Notes: a model not told the origin generated them from the sequence alone. DNA of 64,000 nucleotides from Flavipsychrobacter sp. (GCA_041392855.1 JAWKLD010000001.1:2900001-2964000), one strand, 5' to 3'; counted from the stretch's first letter, positions 44,501 to 53,524 are shown. A program made the numbers and translations.

Positions 44501-46924
44501 TTATCTTTTCATTAAGGCTAAGTCTATTACTTCGTTCATGTCAGATACATAGTGGAACTTGACACCCCTAATATAAGATTGATTGATCTCTTCTACATCT
44601 TTTTGGTTTTGTTCGCAAAGAATGATCTCCTTGATACCGGCACGCTTTGCAGCTAGTATTTTTTCTTTAATACCTCCTACAGGTAATACTTGTCCTCTTA
44701 GTGTTATTTCTCCCGTCATAGCTAAGTAAGAGCGGAGCTTACGGCCTGTGAAAACAGAGGTCAATGCACTTAAAAGAGTGATACCTGCACTTGGCCCGTC
44801 TTTAGGTGTAGCGCCCTCAGGTACGTGTATGTGAATATTATAGTCAGAGAACATTTTAGGATCGATCCCGTAATCATCAGCATGAGCTTTTAGGTAAGAG
44901 AGCGCTGTTGATGCACTTTCTTTCATTACGTTTCCTAAGTTGCCTGTCAAAGTTAGGTTGCCCTTCCCTTTAGAAATAGAAGTCTCTATAAATAGAATGT
45001 CACCACCTACAGAGGTCCAGGCCAAGCCTACCGCAACGCCTGCGGGGTGCCCCTTAACATAGATGTCGTTATTGAATTTAGGCTTACCTAATACTTGTAC
45101 TATTAATTCTTCGGTGATCTCATTGTCTACTTCTTCTTCAAAAGCTACTTTTTTAGCTATGGCACGCATGATAGAGGCTATAGTTCTATCCAATTCACGC
45201 ACACCACTTTCCCGTGTATACTCCTGAATGATTCGACCTAATACTTTTGTACTGAACTTGAGCTTATAGCCTTTTAGTCCATGCATTTCTTTTTGCTTAG
45301 GTATCAGATGTCGTTTACCTATTTCTATTTTTTCTTCAAGAGAGTAACCTGTTAGGTGTATGATCTCTAATCTGTCGCGTAGTGCAGGTTGTATGTCTGC
45401 CAAACTATTGGCTGTAGCTATAAACAATACTTTAGAAAGGTCGTACTCTAATTCTAAATAGTTGTCATAAAAAGAGTTGTTTTGTTCAGGGTCTAATATC
45501 TCTAGCAGTGCTGAGCTCGGGTCTCCTCTAAAATCTTTACCTACCTTGTCTATCTCATCAAGTATGAAAACAGGGTTAGAAGACTTGGTTTTTCTAATAG
45601 ACTGCATGATACGGCCAGGCATTGCACCTATATATGTTTTACGGTGTCCGCGCAGTTCACTTTCGTCGTGCAAGCCTCCAAGACTTAAGCGCACATATTT
45701 TCTATTAATAGCATTACCGATGCTCTTGCCCAAAGATGTTTTACCTATACCAGGAGGGCCTACAAAACAAAGGATAGGAGATTTCATATCTCCTTTTAGT
45801 TTAAGAACGGCCAAGTATTCAAGGATACGATCTTTTATCCTATCCATTCCATAATGGTCGCCATCTAATACTTTCTGAGCCTTTTTTAAGTCGTAACTAT
45901 CCTCGGTATAAGTATCCCAAGGTAGGTCGAGCATGAAGTCGAGGTGGTTGTAAATAACTGAATAGTCGGGCGTGCTAGGGTGCATACGCTCCAGCTTTTC
46001 TATGTTCTTTTTGAACATGTCTTGAGCTTCCTTAGTCCATCGTACTCCCTCAGCTCTCTTTTGTAGATCTTTTATCTCACGGTCGTTTGGCTCGCCGCCA
46101 AGCTCTTCCTTAATAGACTTTAGCTGTTGTTGTAAGAAGTATTCTCTTTGTTGCTTATCTATATCAGCTCTGGTCTTGTTGGTAATCTCATTCTTTAGTT
46201 CTAACAAGTTCAACTCCGACTGTAATAGATGCAATAGCTTTTCAGCTCTTGTTCGTACATCGTTCTCTTCTAGTAGCTCTTGCTTTTCAATTAGCCCAGA
46301 GTTGAGGTTGGAAGCAATGAAGTGAACTAAAAAAGGTTTTTGCTCTACGTTACGCAGCACAATGCTGGTTTCGTTGGGCATATTAGGAGAGTTGTTGGCT
46401 ATCTGCTCCGAGTGGTCTTTTAAAGAGGCTATTAGTGCATCAAATTCAGGATCTCCTTCCGGAAATTCATCATCCAAGTAGTTGACATCCGCTGCAAAGA
46501 ATGGATCCGTTTGTGTGAATTTTTCGATCTCGAAACGTAGACGCCCCATGATGAATATTGTAGTATTCCCATCAGGCATTTTTATTTCTTTTACGATCTT
46601 AGCCATTGTACCTGTATGGAAAACCTCATCAGCTGTAGGGTCATCATTCAGGCTATCCTTCTGCGCTACAACACCTATCCACTTTCCTTTGCCTTGAGCA
46701 TCAGTTATCGCTTTTACCGATTTTTCCCTTGCTACAGTAATAGGTAGCACTACATTAGGGAATAATACAGTATTGCGTAGGGCTATTACAGGCAATTCTT
46801 TAGGTAGGTCCCCTTTCTCAAAATCATCCATTTCGTCTTCGCCAAGTGGCACTATAGGCATAAATTCCATTTCCTGTTCAGGGTTGCTGAACAATTTATC
46901 TATCATTGATTTCATTACCGACAT
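44501..46924 (-). CDS. lon: ATP-dependent endopeptidase La (Lon)
   Basis: Lon degrades misfolded and regulatory proteins in the cytoplasm. The 807-residue protein has the N-terminal LON substrate domain (from LPVIALRNTVLFPN), a coiled-coil region, the AAA+ module with Walker A GPPGIGKTS and Walker B VFILDEID, and the C-terminal protease domain with the Ser712-Lys755 dyad (KDGPSAG and GGIKEKILAAKR). It is transcribed alone, with a promoter at 46963-46991 and a terminator after it. Confidence 0.96.
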   Translation of the reverse strand: MSVMKSMIDKLFSNPEQEMEFMPIVPLGEDEMDDFEKGDLPKELPVIALRNTVLFPNVVLPITVAREKSVKAITDAQGKGKWIGVVAQKDSLNDDPTADEVFHTGTMAKIVKEIKMPDGNTTIFIMGRLRFEIEKFTQTDPFFAADVNYLDDEFPEGDPEFDALIASLKDHSEQIANNSPNMPNETSIVLRNVEQKPFLVHFIASNLNSGLIEKQELLEENDVRTRAEKLLHLLQSELNLLELKNEITNKTRADIDKQQREYFLQQQLKSIKEELGGEPNDREIKDLQKRAEGVRWTKEAQDMFKKNIEKLERMHPSTPDYSVIYNHLDFMLDLPWDTYTEDSYDLKKAQKVLDGDHYGMDRIKDRILEYLAVLKLKGDMKSPILCFVGPPGIGKTSLGKSIGNAINRKYVRLSLGGLHDESELRGHRKTYIGAMPGRIMQSIRKTKSSNPVFILDEIDKVGKDFRGDPSSALLEILDPEQNNSFYDNYLELEYDLSKVLFIATANSLADIQPALRDRLEIIHLTGYSLEEKIEIGKRHLIPKQKEMHGLKGYKLKFSTKVLGRIIQEYTRESGVRELDRTIASIMRAIAKKVAFEEEVDNEITEELIVQVLGKPKFNNDIYVKGHPAGVAVGLAWTSVGGDILFIETSISKGKGNLTLTGNLGNVMKESASTALSYLKAHADDYGIDPKMFSDYNIHIHVPEGATPKDGPSAGITLLSALTSVFTGRKLRSYLAMTGEITLRGQVLPVGGIKEKILAAKRAGIKEIILCEQNQKDVEEINQSYIRGVKFHYVSDMNEVIDLALMKR

Positions 46925-46962
46925 TATGACAATTAGTCTTCTATTCTACATTAACAATATGA

Positions 46963-46991
46963 TAAATATAGTAGGCAATAGCTATGCCAAA
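46963..46991 (-). promoter_or_regulatory. candidate lon promoter
   Basis: On the minus strand TTTG (46991-46988), a 17-base spacer and TATATTTA (46970-46963) form a near-consensus pair 39 bases from the lon ATG. No palindrome typical of heat-shock operators is visible. Confidence 0.4.
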
Positions 46992-47009
46992 GCAAAAATG
47001 ACTGTAATA

Positions 47010-47035
47010 TTTGCAGTGCAAGCTTAGTATCTTTG
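47010..47035 (+). promoter_or_regulatory. promoter of the barrel protein gene
   Basis: TATCTTTG (47028-47035) matches the -7 consensus exactly, 15 bases before the ATG. TTTG at 47010-47013 lies 14 bases upstream, a little close. The leader would be under 10 bases. Confidence 0.48.
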
Positions 47036-47050
47036 TAAAAACTGCTTGAA

Positions 47051-47845
47051 ATGAAGTTATATGCAAATTATATACTATTAGTTGTGTCCCTACTATTAAC
47101 TTTTGGTGCTGAAGCTCAAATGGATAATAGTGGTCAACTATACTATACGCACAACATAGGTAAAACTAAGAAGGTGTATTTTGGTAACGACTTTGATGGT
47201 GCAATAATTTCTACAGCGATACAAAGTAATAGCCTTGGCAATCCGGCAGTTGGTACTCCAAGGTTTACATACTTTTTTCACTTGGGTTTCAATATGCATG
47301 TAGATGTTAGTAATTCAGTAGGCTTGTATACAGGTATAGGTGTAAAGAATATTGGGTTTATAGAAAAGACTTCCAGAACGGCAATTCCATTCAATACGGC
47401 TAAGGATAGCACCATTAAAAGACGTGTATATACTGTAGGGCTTCCGCTAGGTTTAAAGATCGGGAATCTGAAAAAGCGTAATTATGTAATTGTAGGAGGA
47501 GGAGTAGACTTCCCTATAAACTATAGAGAGAAGGGGTTTGTAAAAAGAAATGATAAAGATAAGTTCAATGAGTGGTTTAGCGACAGGACTGCTAAAGTAA
47601 TGCCTTATGTATTTGCAGGTTTTTCAGTAGATCCGGGTATTATCTTTAAAGTGCAGTACTACCCTACAAATTTTATGAATCCGAATTATGTGCAGGCTAA
47701 TACCAATTTTATTTCTCCTCTTGTTGTAACAACGCCATATGCTGCTTATGATATACAGCTACTGCTATTTAGTATAGGTTTTGATATTCATTACAGAAAT
47801 AAAGTAAAGTTGAAGAAGAAAGACATGTCCATTGGTACTATGTAG
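47051..47845 (+). CDS. outer-membrane beta-barrel protein
   Basis: This is a 264-residue exported protein with signal peptide (ending GAEAQ). The mature part is a run of amphipathic strands: YTHNIGKTKKVYFG, YFFHLGFNMHVDVSNSVGLYTGIGVKNIGF, RRVYTVGLPLGLKIG and others. It looks like the small OMP_b-brl barrels found widely in Bacteroidota. The C-terminus ends KKDMSIGTM rather than an aromatic beta-signal, with the last strand slightly inside. No transport substrate can be named. Confidence 0.72.
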   Translation: MKLYANYILLVVSLLLTFGAEAQMDNSGQLYYTHNIGKTKKVYFGNDFDGAIISTAIQSNSLGNPAVGTPRFTYFFHLGFNMHVDVSNSVGLYTGIGVKNIGFIEKTSRTAIPFNTAKDSTIKRRVYTVGLPLGLKIGNLKKRNYVIVGGGVDFPINYREKGFVKRNDKDKFNEWFSDRTAKVMPYVFAGFSVDPGIIFKVQYYPTNFMNPNYVQANTNFISPLVVTTPYAAYDIQLLLFSIGFDIHYRNKVKLKKKDMSIGTM

Positions 47846-47857
47846 TAGCAATGCATA

Positions 47858-47889
47858 AAAAAAGCAAGTAGGAAACTACTTGCTTTTTT
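47858..47889. terminator. terminator between the barrel gene and the TlpA-like gene
   Basis: A perfect 14-base stem (47858-47871 with 47876-47889) with a GAAA tetraloop and A/T arms that serve both strands. Confidence 0.9.
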
Positions 47890-47910
47890 ATTGTTGTGAT
47901 TTATCTAAAA

Positions 47911-49050
47911 CTACTTGTTAAGTACTTCTTCAAGTTTATTATGTAGTGCTTGCCCTCTTAAGTCTCTTGCAATTATGACTCCGTTAGGGTCTACCAGTAC
48001 ATTGAATGGTATAGCTACTATGCCAAAATCTCTAACAACAATAGACTCCCAACGTTTTAAGTCGCTAACGTGCTCCCATGTTAAGCCATCTTTTTGTACG
48101 GCTTGTTCCCATTTGTCTTTTTTATTGTCAAGAGATACGCCAAGTATGGTAAAGTTCTTGTTTTTAAACTTATTGTAAGCTGCAACGACATTAGGGTTCT
48201 CTTGTCTGCAAGGGCCGCACCAAGAAGCCCAAAAGTCAACTAAAACATATTTGCCTTTATAATCACTTAGTGCTACTTCCTTTCCGTTAATGTTAGGTAG
48301 TACAAGAGCAGGAGCATCTACACCTACAGGTAACATAGGGTCATTGCTTGACTGCTGCTGTGCAGCCATGTTTTGTTCATTATATTTTTCAATAAAGTCC
48401 TGACCTAATTTACTGTCAGGAAAACGCATGCTGATACTACTAACGAAAGCATCTATAAAAGGTTTTTCTGATTGCGGGTTGAGCATATTAACTGCAAAAA
48501 GAGCATTAGGTAAGTGCTTGGTAGTGTCTACATACTGCTCTACGTATCTTGTTAGGCTTATTTGCATATCTCGTTGGTCGGCAGAAGCCCGTGCGAATAA
48601 GCTATCGTTGGTTTGCGTTTCAGGTTTGCTGAGTATCATATCAATAGTTCTGATATCTCGTATAAACTCTCTGATAGTTTTGAGGTAGATGCTTAAACTC
48701 TTTGAACCTTCCGAGCCTTCTATGGTATAGTTCTCTAATGTTTGCCAGTCAGCATTAATAGAAGCTTTGCCTTTGTCTAGAGAAAGAAGTATGTATTTAT
48801 CCTGTTCAGAAAATCTAGCTCTGTATAAACCTGGTTCAGAAGCGTCTGCTTTCAAAACAAAGCTGCCATCTGCGTCTGAAGTAGTTGAGTCGATGATAGT
48901 GGAGCCTTGAATTTCAAGATGCTCGAAATAGATAGCTTGTGCAGGCATATTGGCAATTTTGCCAGATACGGCAATTTTATTTTGTGTGCTGCCACAAGAA
49001 GTAATGAACAATGTAATAGTTAGAAAAAATAAAGTATAGTTTCTCAACAT
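47911..49050 (-). CDS. TlpA-like thioredoxin lipoprotein with N-terminal DUF4369
   Basis: This is a 379-residue lipoprotein (lipobox ITSC) with an N-terminal DUF4369 sandwich (KIAVSGKIANMPAQAIYFEHL) and a C-terminal thioredoxin-fold domain with active-site WCGPC and the cis-proline in AIPFN. Such proteins act in the periplasm as disulfide reductases or in cytochrome maturation. I use the ATG at 49050 because it directly starts the lipoprotein signal; the upstream ATG at 49074 adds eight unusual residues. Confidence 0.86.
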   Translation of the reverse strand: MLRNYTLFFLTITLFITSCGSTQNKIAVSGKIANMPAQAIYFEHLEIQGSTIIDSTTSDADGSFVLKADASEPGLYRARFSEQDKYILLSLDKGKASINADWQTLENYTIEGSEGSKSLSIYLKTIREFIRDIRTIDMILSKPETQTNDSLFARASADQRDMQISLTRYVEQYVDTTKHLPNALFAVNMLNPQSEKPFIDAFVSSISMRFPDSKLGQDFIEKYNEQNMAAQQQSSNDPMLPVGVDAPALVLPNINGKEVALSDYKGKYVLVDFWASWCGPCRQENPNVVAAYNKFKNKNFTILGVSLDNKKDKWEQAVQKDGLTWEHVSDLKRWESIVVRDFGIVAIPFNVLVDPNGVIIARDLRGQALHNKLEEVLNK

Positions 49051-49208
49051 TTGTACGTTTAGTTTATGCTGCAAACCTAAATAATATTCGCATTAAATCA
49101 GCCGTAAGTAAAAACATGGTTATATTATCGGGAATTTTTTAACATATGCGCTCTTAATGACAAAACTTTGACATTCAATGACAGTTTCTGATAGATATTT
49201 GTACCGAA

Positions 49209-50210
49209 ATGAAGATATATAGACTTTTAGGCCTGTTATCTATAATGATAGGTATGTTTATGACATCCTGTGAGCAGAAGGAAACCCCTGTCCAGTTGCC
49301 TACACAAAGTGATGCCATTTATGCTAGCGTGGAAATGGGAGAAGATTTTGCGGATCAGATATTCTATGATTTTGAGACGAGCAGTATCGTGCGTACCAGC
49401 AAGATCAATAGTTGGGAGTTGGCTTTTGAAACAGGAGCCAATGAAAGAAATATTTTTATGAACGGAGGTGCCAATGTGGGTATTTACAAAACAGGTAAAT
49501 ACAATTTGACAGAGGTAATGACCCCGCCTGAAATAATTGATGAAGACTGGGGATACGATTCTCCTAGTGGCTTGTCTGATTCTACTTACCTTGATGGCTG
49601 GGCAGAAGCAAACGGCATCTCTAAAAATGAAGTATACATTATAAAGATCAGCCCAAGCATATATAAAGATACTTTCAAGAAGATACAGCTGATATCAGTA
49701 AGCAGCACAGAGTATGTAATGCTGGTAGCCGACTTGCGAAGCAAAATCTCAACCAAGGTAGTTGTGCCAAAAGATGATAACTACAATTATGCTTACTTAT
49801 CGCTAGCTGAAGGAGGAAGTATCGTAAATCCTGAGCCTCCTAAAAAGACCTGGGATATAGTTTTTACACGTTATAAGCATATCTATTTTGAACTAAGTAA
49901 TTTCCCTTATGTAGTAACTGGGGCTATGATCAATCCATATAATACCTCTGCATATAAGGATAGTACTATAGCATTTCATGATATAGACGCGACATTAGCA
50001 ACGAAGGTTAAGTACGTTAATAATAGAGATATTATAGGGTTTGATTGGAAGTCGTATAATATAGATAAAGGGCGCTATACCGTTGACCAGTCTAAAAACT
50101 ATATTATTAAAAATAGGAATGGTCAGTACTGGAAGCTGCATTTCTTGAACTATTACAATAATATAGGTATCAAAGGGTCGCCTTCATTTGAGTTTCAAAG
50201 AATATTATAG
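49209..50210 (+). CDS. HmuY-like lipoprotein
   Basis: This is a 333-residue lipoprotein (MTSC, Cys21). It carries the HmuY-type pattern twice: SWELAFETG in the N-terminal half, and TWDIVFTRYK with WKSYNI, KNYIIKNRNGQYWKLHFLNYYN and a SFEFQRIL end in the C-terminal half. HmuY of Porphyromonas captures haem for the receptor HmuR. No HmuR-like receptor is adjacent, and the haem-ligand histidines cannot be assigned by eye. Haem capture is thus a family-level guess. Confidence 0.72.
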   Translation: MKIYRLLGLLSIMIGMFMTSCEQKETPVQLPTQSDAIYASVEMGEDFADQIFYDFETSSIVRTSKINSWELAFETGANERNIFMNGGANVGIYKTGKYNLTEVMTPPEIIDEDWGYDSPSGLSDSTYLDGWAEANGISKNEVYIIKISPSIYKDTFKKIQLISVSSTEYVMLVADLRSKISTKVVVPKDDNYNYAYLSLAEGGSIVNPEPPKKTWDIVFTRYKHIYFELSNFPYVVTGAMINPYNTSAYKDSTIAFHDIDATLATKVKYVNNRDIIGFDWKSYNIDKGRYTVDQSKNYIIKNRNGQYWKLHFLNYYNNIGIKGSPSFEFQRIL

Positions 50211-50230
50211 GCAGAAATGCTATTATATAG

Positions 50231-50262
50231 GTAAAAAAGCTGGATCCGTCCGGCTTTTTTAC
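50231..50262 (+). terminator. terminator of the HmuY-like gene
   Basis: A 14-base-pair stem with one G-T wobble (50231-50244 with 50249-50262) and loop TCCG, ending in six T then AC. Confidence 0.82.
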
Positions 50263-50366
50263 TGCAAAGAGTAGGTGAGTGTAGCAGGTAGTGTCTTTTT
50301 AGTAGGTAGCTAACATGGTGAATATCACTCAATAGTAATTTATTTACCAAATACTACTATCTTCTT

Positions 50367-50407
50367 TTTGACTTTTTACCGCATGAACCTTACCTTTGCG
50401 CAAAATT
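50367..50407 (+). promoter_or_regulatory. promoter of atpD-atpC
   Basis: TTTG (50367-50370), a 20-base spacer and TACCTTTG (50391-50398) match the consensus exactly. The sequence continues CGCAAAATT to 50407, a 17-base core shared with the atpB promoter. The leader to atpD is about 100 bases. The remaining 50263-50366 stretch shows no ORF or repeat. Confidence 0.72.
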
Positions 50408-50502
50408 GAATAGACATTAGTATTTGATTTTTAAACAAAACGATTTTAAGTCGTTGGTTTTTAATTGTTTATAAGCATTTTATTTCTTTATAAATATACA
50501 GT

Positions 50503-52008
50503 ATGCCAAACGTTGGTAAAGTAAAGCAAGTAATCGGACCGGTAGTGGATGTCCACTTCAGCGGAGATAACAAATTACCAGAAATTTATAACGCACTAGA
50601 ACTTACTCGTGAGAACGGCGATAAGCTTGTTCTTGAGGTGCAGCAGCACTTGGGTGAGGATAGCGTTCGTTGCGTAGCAATGGATAGCTCTGAAGGTCTT
50701 ATGCGTGGTATGGAAGTAACAGATACAGGTAAGGCGATAGCCATGCCGATAGGTGAGCAGATCAATGGTCGTCTATTTAACGTTACAGGTGATGCAATTG
50801 ATGGTCTTCCTCAGCCTAGCAAGGAGAACGGTCGTCCGATTCACGCAAAGCCGCCAAAGTTTGAAGACTTAAGTACTGCATCAGAGATACTATACACAGG
50901 TATCAAAGTAATTGACCTTATTGAACCATATGCAAAAGGTGGTAAGATCGGTTTGTTCGGTGGTGCTGGTGTTGGTAAAACAGTATTGATTCAAGAGCTT
51001 ATTAATAATATCGCGAAAGCGTATAGCGGTCTTTCTGTATTTGCGGGTGTTGGAGAGCGTACACGTGAGGGTAATGACTTGATGCGTGAGATGATCGAAG
51101 CAGGTATCGTGAAATATGGTGACAAGTTTAAGGAGAGCATGGAAGAAGGTGGATGGGACTTGAACGCTGTTGACCAAGAAGCGCTTAAAGATTCAAAAGC
51201 AACATTCGTATTCGGTCAGATGAATGAGCCTCCTGGAGCACGTGCTCGTGTGGCTTTGTCTGGTTTGACAATGGCAGAATATTTCCGTGATGGTGATGGT
51301 TCTGGTAAAGGAAAGGATATCCTATTCTTCGTAGATAACATCTTCCGTTTCACTCAAGCAGGTTCTGAGGTATCGGCACTACTAGGTCGTATGCCATCAG
51401 CGGTGGGTTACCAACCTACACTAGCTACAGAGATGGGATTGATGCAAGAGCGTATTACTTCAACTAAGAATGGTTCAATTACATCTGTACAGGCGGTATA
51501 CGTACCTGCGGATGACTTGACGGATCCGGCTCCGGCAACTACGTTTGCGCACTTGGATGCTACTACAGTATTGAGTCGTAAGATTGCCGATTTAGGTATC
51601 TATCCTGCGGTTGACCCGTTAGATTCTACGTCTCGTATCCTTACTCCTGCTATCGTTGGTGATGCACACTATAACACTGCAAACCGTGTTAAGTTGATCT
51701 TACAACGTTATAAGGAGCTTCAAGATATCATTGCTATCCTTGGTATGGATGAATTGAGTGAAGAAGATAAACTAGTTGTATCACGTGCACGTCGTGTTCA
51801 GCGTTTCTTATCACAACCGTTCCACGTAGCAGAGCAGTTCACTGGTCTTCAGGGTGTACTTGTACCGATCGAAGAAACTATCCGTGGTTTCAACATGATC
51901 ATGGATGGTGAGGTTGATGAGTATCCGGAAGCAGCGTTCAACCTTGTTGGTAACATTGATGAGGCTATTGCTAAGGGTAAGAAATTATTAGAAGAAGCTA
52001 AAAACTAA
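50503..52008 (+). CDS. atpD: F0F1 ATP synthase subunit beta
   Basis: Subunit beta (501 residues) holds the catalytic sites of F1. The P-loop GGAGVGKTVL is at 153-162, and GVGERTREG carries the catalytic glutamate. The distal ALSGLTMAEYFRD and FVDNIFRFTQAGSEVSALLGRMPSAVGYQPTL-type regions are intact. It is separated from the atpBEFHA cluster by 11 kb. Confidence 0.97.
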   Translation: MPNVGKVKQVIGPVVDVHFSGDNKLPEIYNALELTRENGDKLVLEVQQHLGEDSVRCVAMDSSEGLMRGMEVTDTGKAIAMPIGEQINGRLFNVTGDAIDGLPQPSKENGRPIHAKPPKFEDLSTASEILYTGIKVIDLIEPYAKGGKIGLFGGAGVGKTVLIQELINNIAKAYSGLSVFAGVGERTREGNDLMREMIEAGIVKYGDKFKESMEEGGWDLNAVDQEALKDSKATFVFGQMNEPPGARARVALSGLTMAEYFRDGDGSGKGKDILFFVDNIFRFTQAGSEVSALLGRMPSAVGYQPTLATEMGLMQERITSTKNGSITSVQAVYVPADDLTDPAPATTFAHLDATTVLSRKIADLGIYPAVDPLDSTSRILTPAIVGDAHYNTANRVKLILQRYKELQDIIAILGMDELSEEDKLVVSRARRVQRFLSQPFHVAEQFTGLQGVLVPIEETIRGFNMIMDGEVDEYPEAAFNLVGNIDEAIAKGKKLLEEAKN

Positions 52009-52014
52009 TAGCAG

Positions 52015-52266
52015 ATGCAATTAGATATATTAACACCAGAAAAGAAGATCTATAGTGGCGATGTGTACGGTGTACAATTGCCGGGTATAGAAGGTTCTTT
52101 CGAAATACTGGAAAACCACGCACCAATAGTGGCTACTTTGGGTAGTGGCAAAATGAAAGTATTAAAGGACAAGAATACCAATGAGCTATATGAGATCACT
52201 GGTGGTTTTGTAGAAGTATTGAATAATAAAGCAAGTGTATTGATAGAAGGAGCTAAGTCTATCTAG
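52015..52266 (+). CDS. atpC: F0F1 ATP synthase subunit epsilon (short form)
   Basis: This 83-residue epsilon comprises only the N-terminal beta-sandwich (LDILTPEKKIYSGDVYGVQLPG, NHAPIVATLGSG). The C-terminal helical pair, which makes up the last about 50 residues in longer forms and can inhibit hydrolysis, is absent. It starts six bases after atpD and is followed by a strong terminator. Confidence 0.93.
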   Translation: MQLDILTPEKKIYSGDVYGVQLPGIEGSFEILENHAPIVATLGSGKMKVLKDKNTNELYEITGGFVEVLNNKASVLIEGAKSI

Positions 52267-52292
52267 CCTTACTAACTTGTTTAAGATATACC

Positions 52293-52322
52293 AGCCGGAA
52301 GCTTTTTGCTTCCGGCTTTTTT
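52293..52322 (+). terminator. terminator of atpD-atpC
   Basis: A perfect 10-base GC-rich stem (52293-52302 with 52308-52317) with a T5 loop, followed by five T. Confidence 0.92.
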
Positions 52323-52336
52323 ATGCATGAAAAAAT

Positions 52337-52400
52337 TGGGTGATAATACCCATTGTAGAAATATTCATATATGCCTAGCTTAGCACTTTATTTTATCACC
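52337..52400 (+). promoter_or_regulatory. promoter and paired inverted sites, first copy
   Basis: TTG (52353-52355), a 20-base spacer and TAGCTTAG (52376-52383) form a promoter. TGGGT-GATAAT-ACCCA (52337-52352) is an inverted repeat abutting the -33. GGTGATAA (52339-52346) and TTATCACC (52393-52400) are exact inverse copies on both sides of the promoter, 46 bases apart. The same layout recurs at 52986-53049. Confidence 0.55.
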
Positions 52401-52415
52401 TTAAAACATCATGTT

Positions 52416-52874
52416 ATGAAAACAATGTTATTCACGGTTTTATTAAGCCTGTGTTTCTTTTCCCTGAAAGCGCAAACAATTACAGTAATTAACAATTCAG
52501 GTTGTAAGATCAATTATTATTTGTCGGCTGCTAAGCCAGGTTGTACTACTTCTACTTCAACTATAAACTATGGCATATTGCCAGGGGCAACTAATAGCTA
52601 TACGTTTAGCTCTGCTACTTGGACTGGTCCTACACCTAGTGCAGGTTGGGAGTGGCAGTTTATTAAAGAGTGGAATGGCTGTGGTACTTATAGCTTTCTT
52701 TTCCCTAATTGCTCTGGTGGAGTTAACTACAATGTATGTGGCGTAGGTATTCCATGTTCGGGCTTGCCAACATCATCTTGTATGAAAATAGATACTTCTT
52801 GCAATCTGTGTACAGGTATTAAAACAGAATGGATACCAACAGGTGGCGGTAATGTAACTGTAAAGATCTGGTAA
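52416..52874 (+). CDS. cysteine-rich secreted protein, copy A
   Basis: This is a 152-residue exported protein with signal peptide to Gln20 (SLKAQ). Nine cysteines occur in the mature part (residues 30, 43, 89, 99, 108, 114, 122, 129, 132). Landmarks are the central WEWQFIKEWNGCG and the end PTGGGNVTVKIW. I recognise no family; the compact, cysteine-rich, strand-rich chain suggests a small stable extracellular fold. The ATG at 52416 begins the MKTM signal shared with copy B; a longer frame adds 15 residues across the promoter. The next gene is a same-length paralogue. Confidence 0.72.
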   Translation: MKTMLFTVLLSLCFFSLKAQTITVINNSGCKINYYLSAAKPGCTTSTSTINYGILPGATNSYTFSSATWTGPTPSAGWEWQFIKEWNGCGTYSFLFPNCSGGVNYNVCGVGIPCSGLPTSSCMKIDTSCNLCTGIKTEWIPTGGGNVTVKIW

Positions 52875-52901
52875 CAGCTTCAATATAGTGTTATAGAACC
52901 T

Positions 52902-52935
52902 AATGCCGAGAGCTATCAGTTCTCGGCATTTTTGT
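52902..52935 (+). terminator. terminator of cysteine-rich copy A
   Basis: A perfect 10-base stem (52902-52911 with 52921-52930) with a 9-base loop, followed by a T-rich run. Confidence 0.85.
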
Positions 52936-52985
52936 GTTTGTTATTCAATAACGCAACCTCAGCAAGAAAGTTGGCAGATCAATTT

Positions 52986-53049
52986 TGGGTGATAATACCC
53001 ATTGCACAAATATTTATATATAGTTAATTTAGCAATTCATTTTATCACC
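52986..53049 (+). promoter_or_regulatory. promoter and paired inverted sites, second copy
   Basis: TTG (53002-53004), a 20-base spacer and TAATTTAG (53025-53032) mirror the first copy. The TGGGT-GATAAT-ACCCA repeat (52986-53001) and the pair GGTGATAA (52988-52995) and TTATCACC (53042-53049) are all retained, with the same spacing, while surrounding bases have drifted. Confidence 0.55.
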
Positions 53050-53065
53050 TTTTAAATAAAGAACC

Positions 53066-53524
53066 ATGAAAACAATGTTCTTAACGGCTGTTCTAAGCCT
53101 ATGTTTCTTTGCGCTAAAAGCGCAAACAATTACAGTATCTAACGGATCGAACTGTACTGTAAATTATTATCTAGCTGCTACAGATGCTACTTGTAGTGCT
53201 TCGGCATCAACAATTAACTATGCCATAGCACCAGGCGCATCCGTAACATTTAACTTCGGTACCGCAACTTGGTCAGGTACAGTACCAGGTGTGGGTTGGC
53301 AATGGCAATTTATTAAAGAATGGAATGCTTGTGGTCCTTACAATTTTGCATTCCCTTCTTGTAGCGGTGGTGTCAACCAAAATGTATGTGGTGTAGGTAT
53401 TCCATGCTCGGGCTTGGCCAATGCATCATGTATGGTAATGAACACATCGTGTAATACCTGTTCTGGGGTGAAAACGCAGTGGTTCCCTACTGGTGGAGGT
53501 AATGTAGCGGTTCGTATTTGGTAA
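53066..53524 (+). CDS. cysteine-rich secreted protein, copy B
   Basis: This 152-residue paralogue of copy A aligns end to end without gaps, with about 100 of 152 positions identical by hand count. All nine mature cysteines are conserved. The signal peptide (ALKAQ) is almost the same. The most conserved block is CSGGVN-x-NVCGVGIPCSGL. Each copy has its own promoter and terminator. No enzymatic motif is visible. Confidence 0.72.
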   Translation: MKTMFLTAVLSLCFFALKAQTITVSNGSNCTVNYYLAATDATCSASASTINYAIAPGASVTFNFGTATWSGTVPGVGWQWQFIKEWNACGPYNFAFPSCSGGVNQNVCGVGIPCSGLANASCMVMNTSCNTCSGVKTQWFPTGGGNVAVRIW

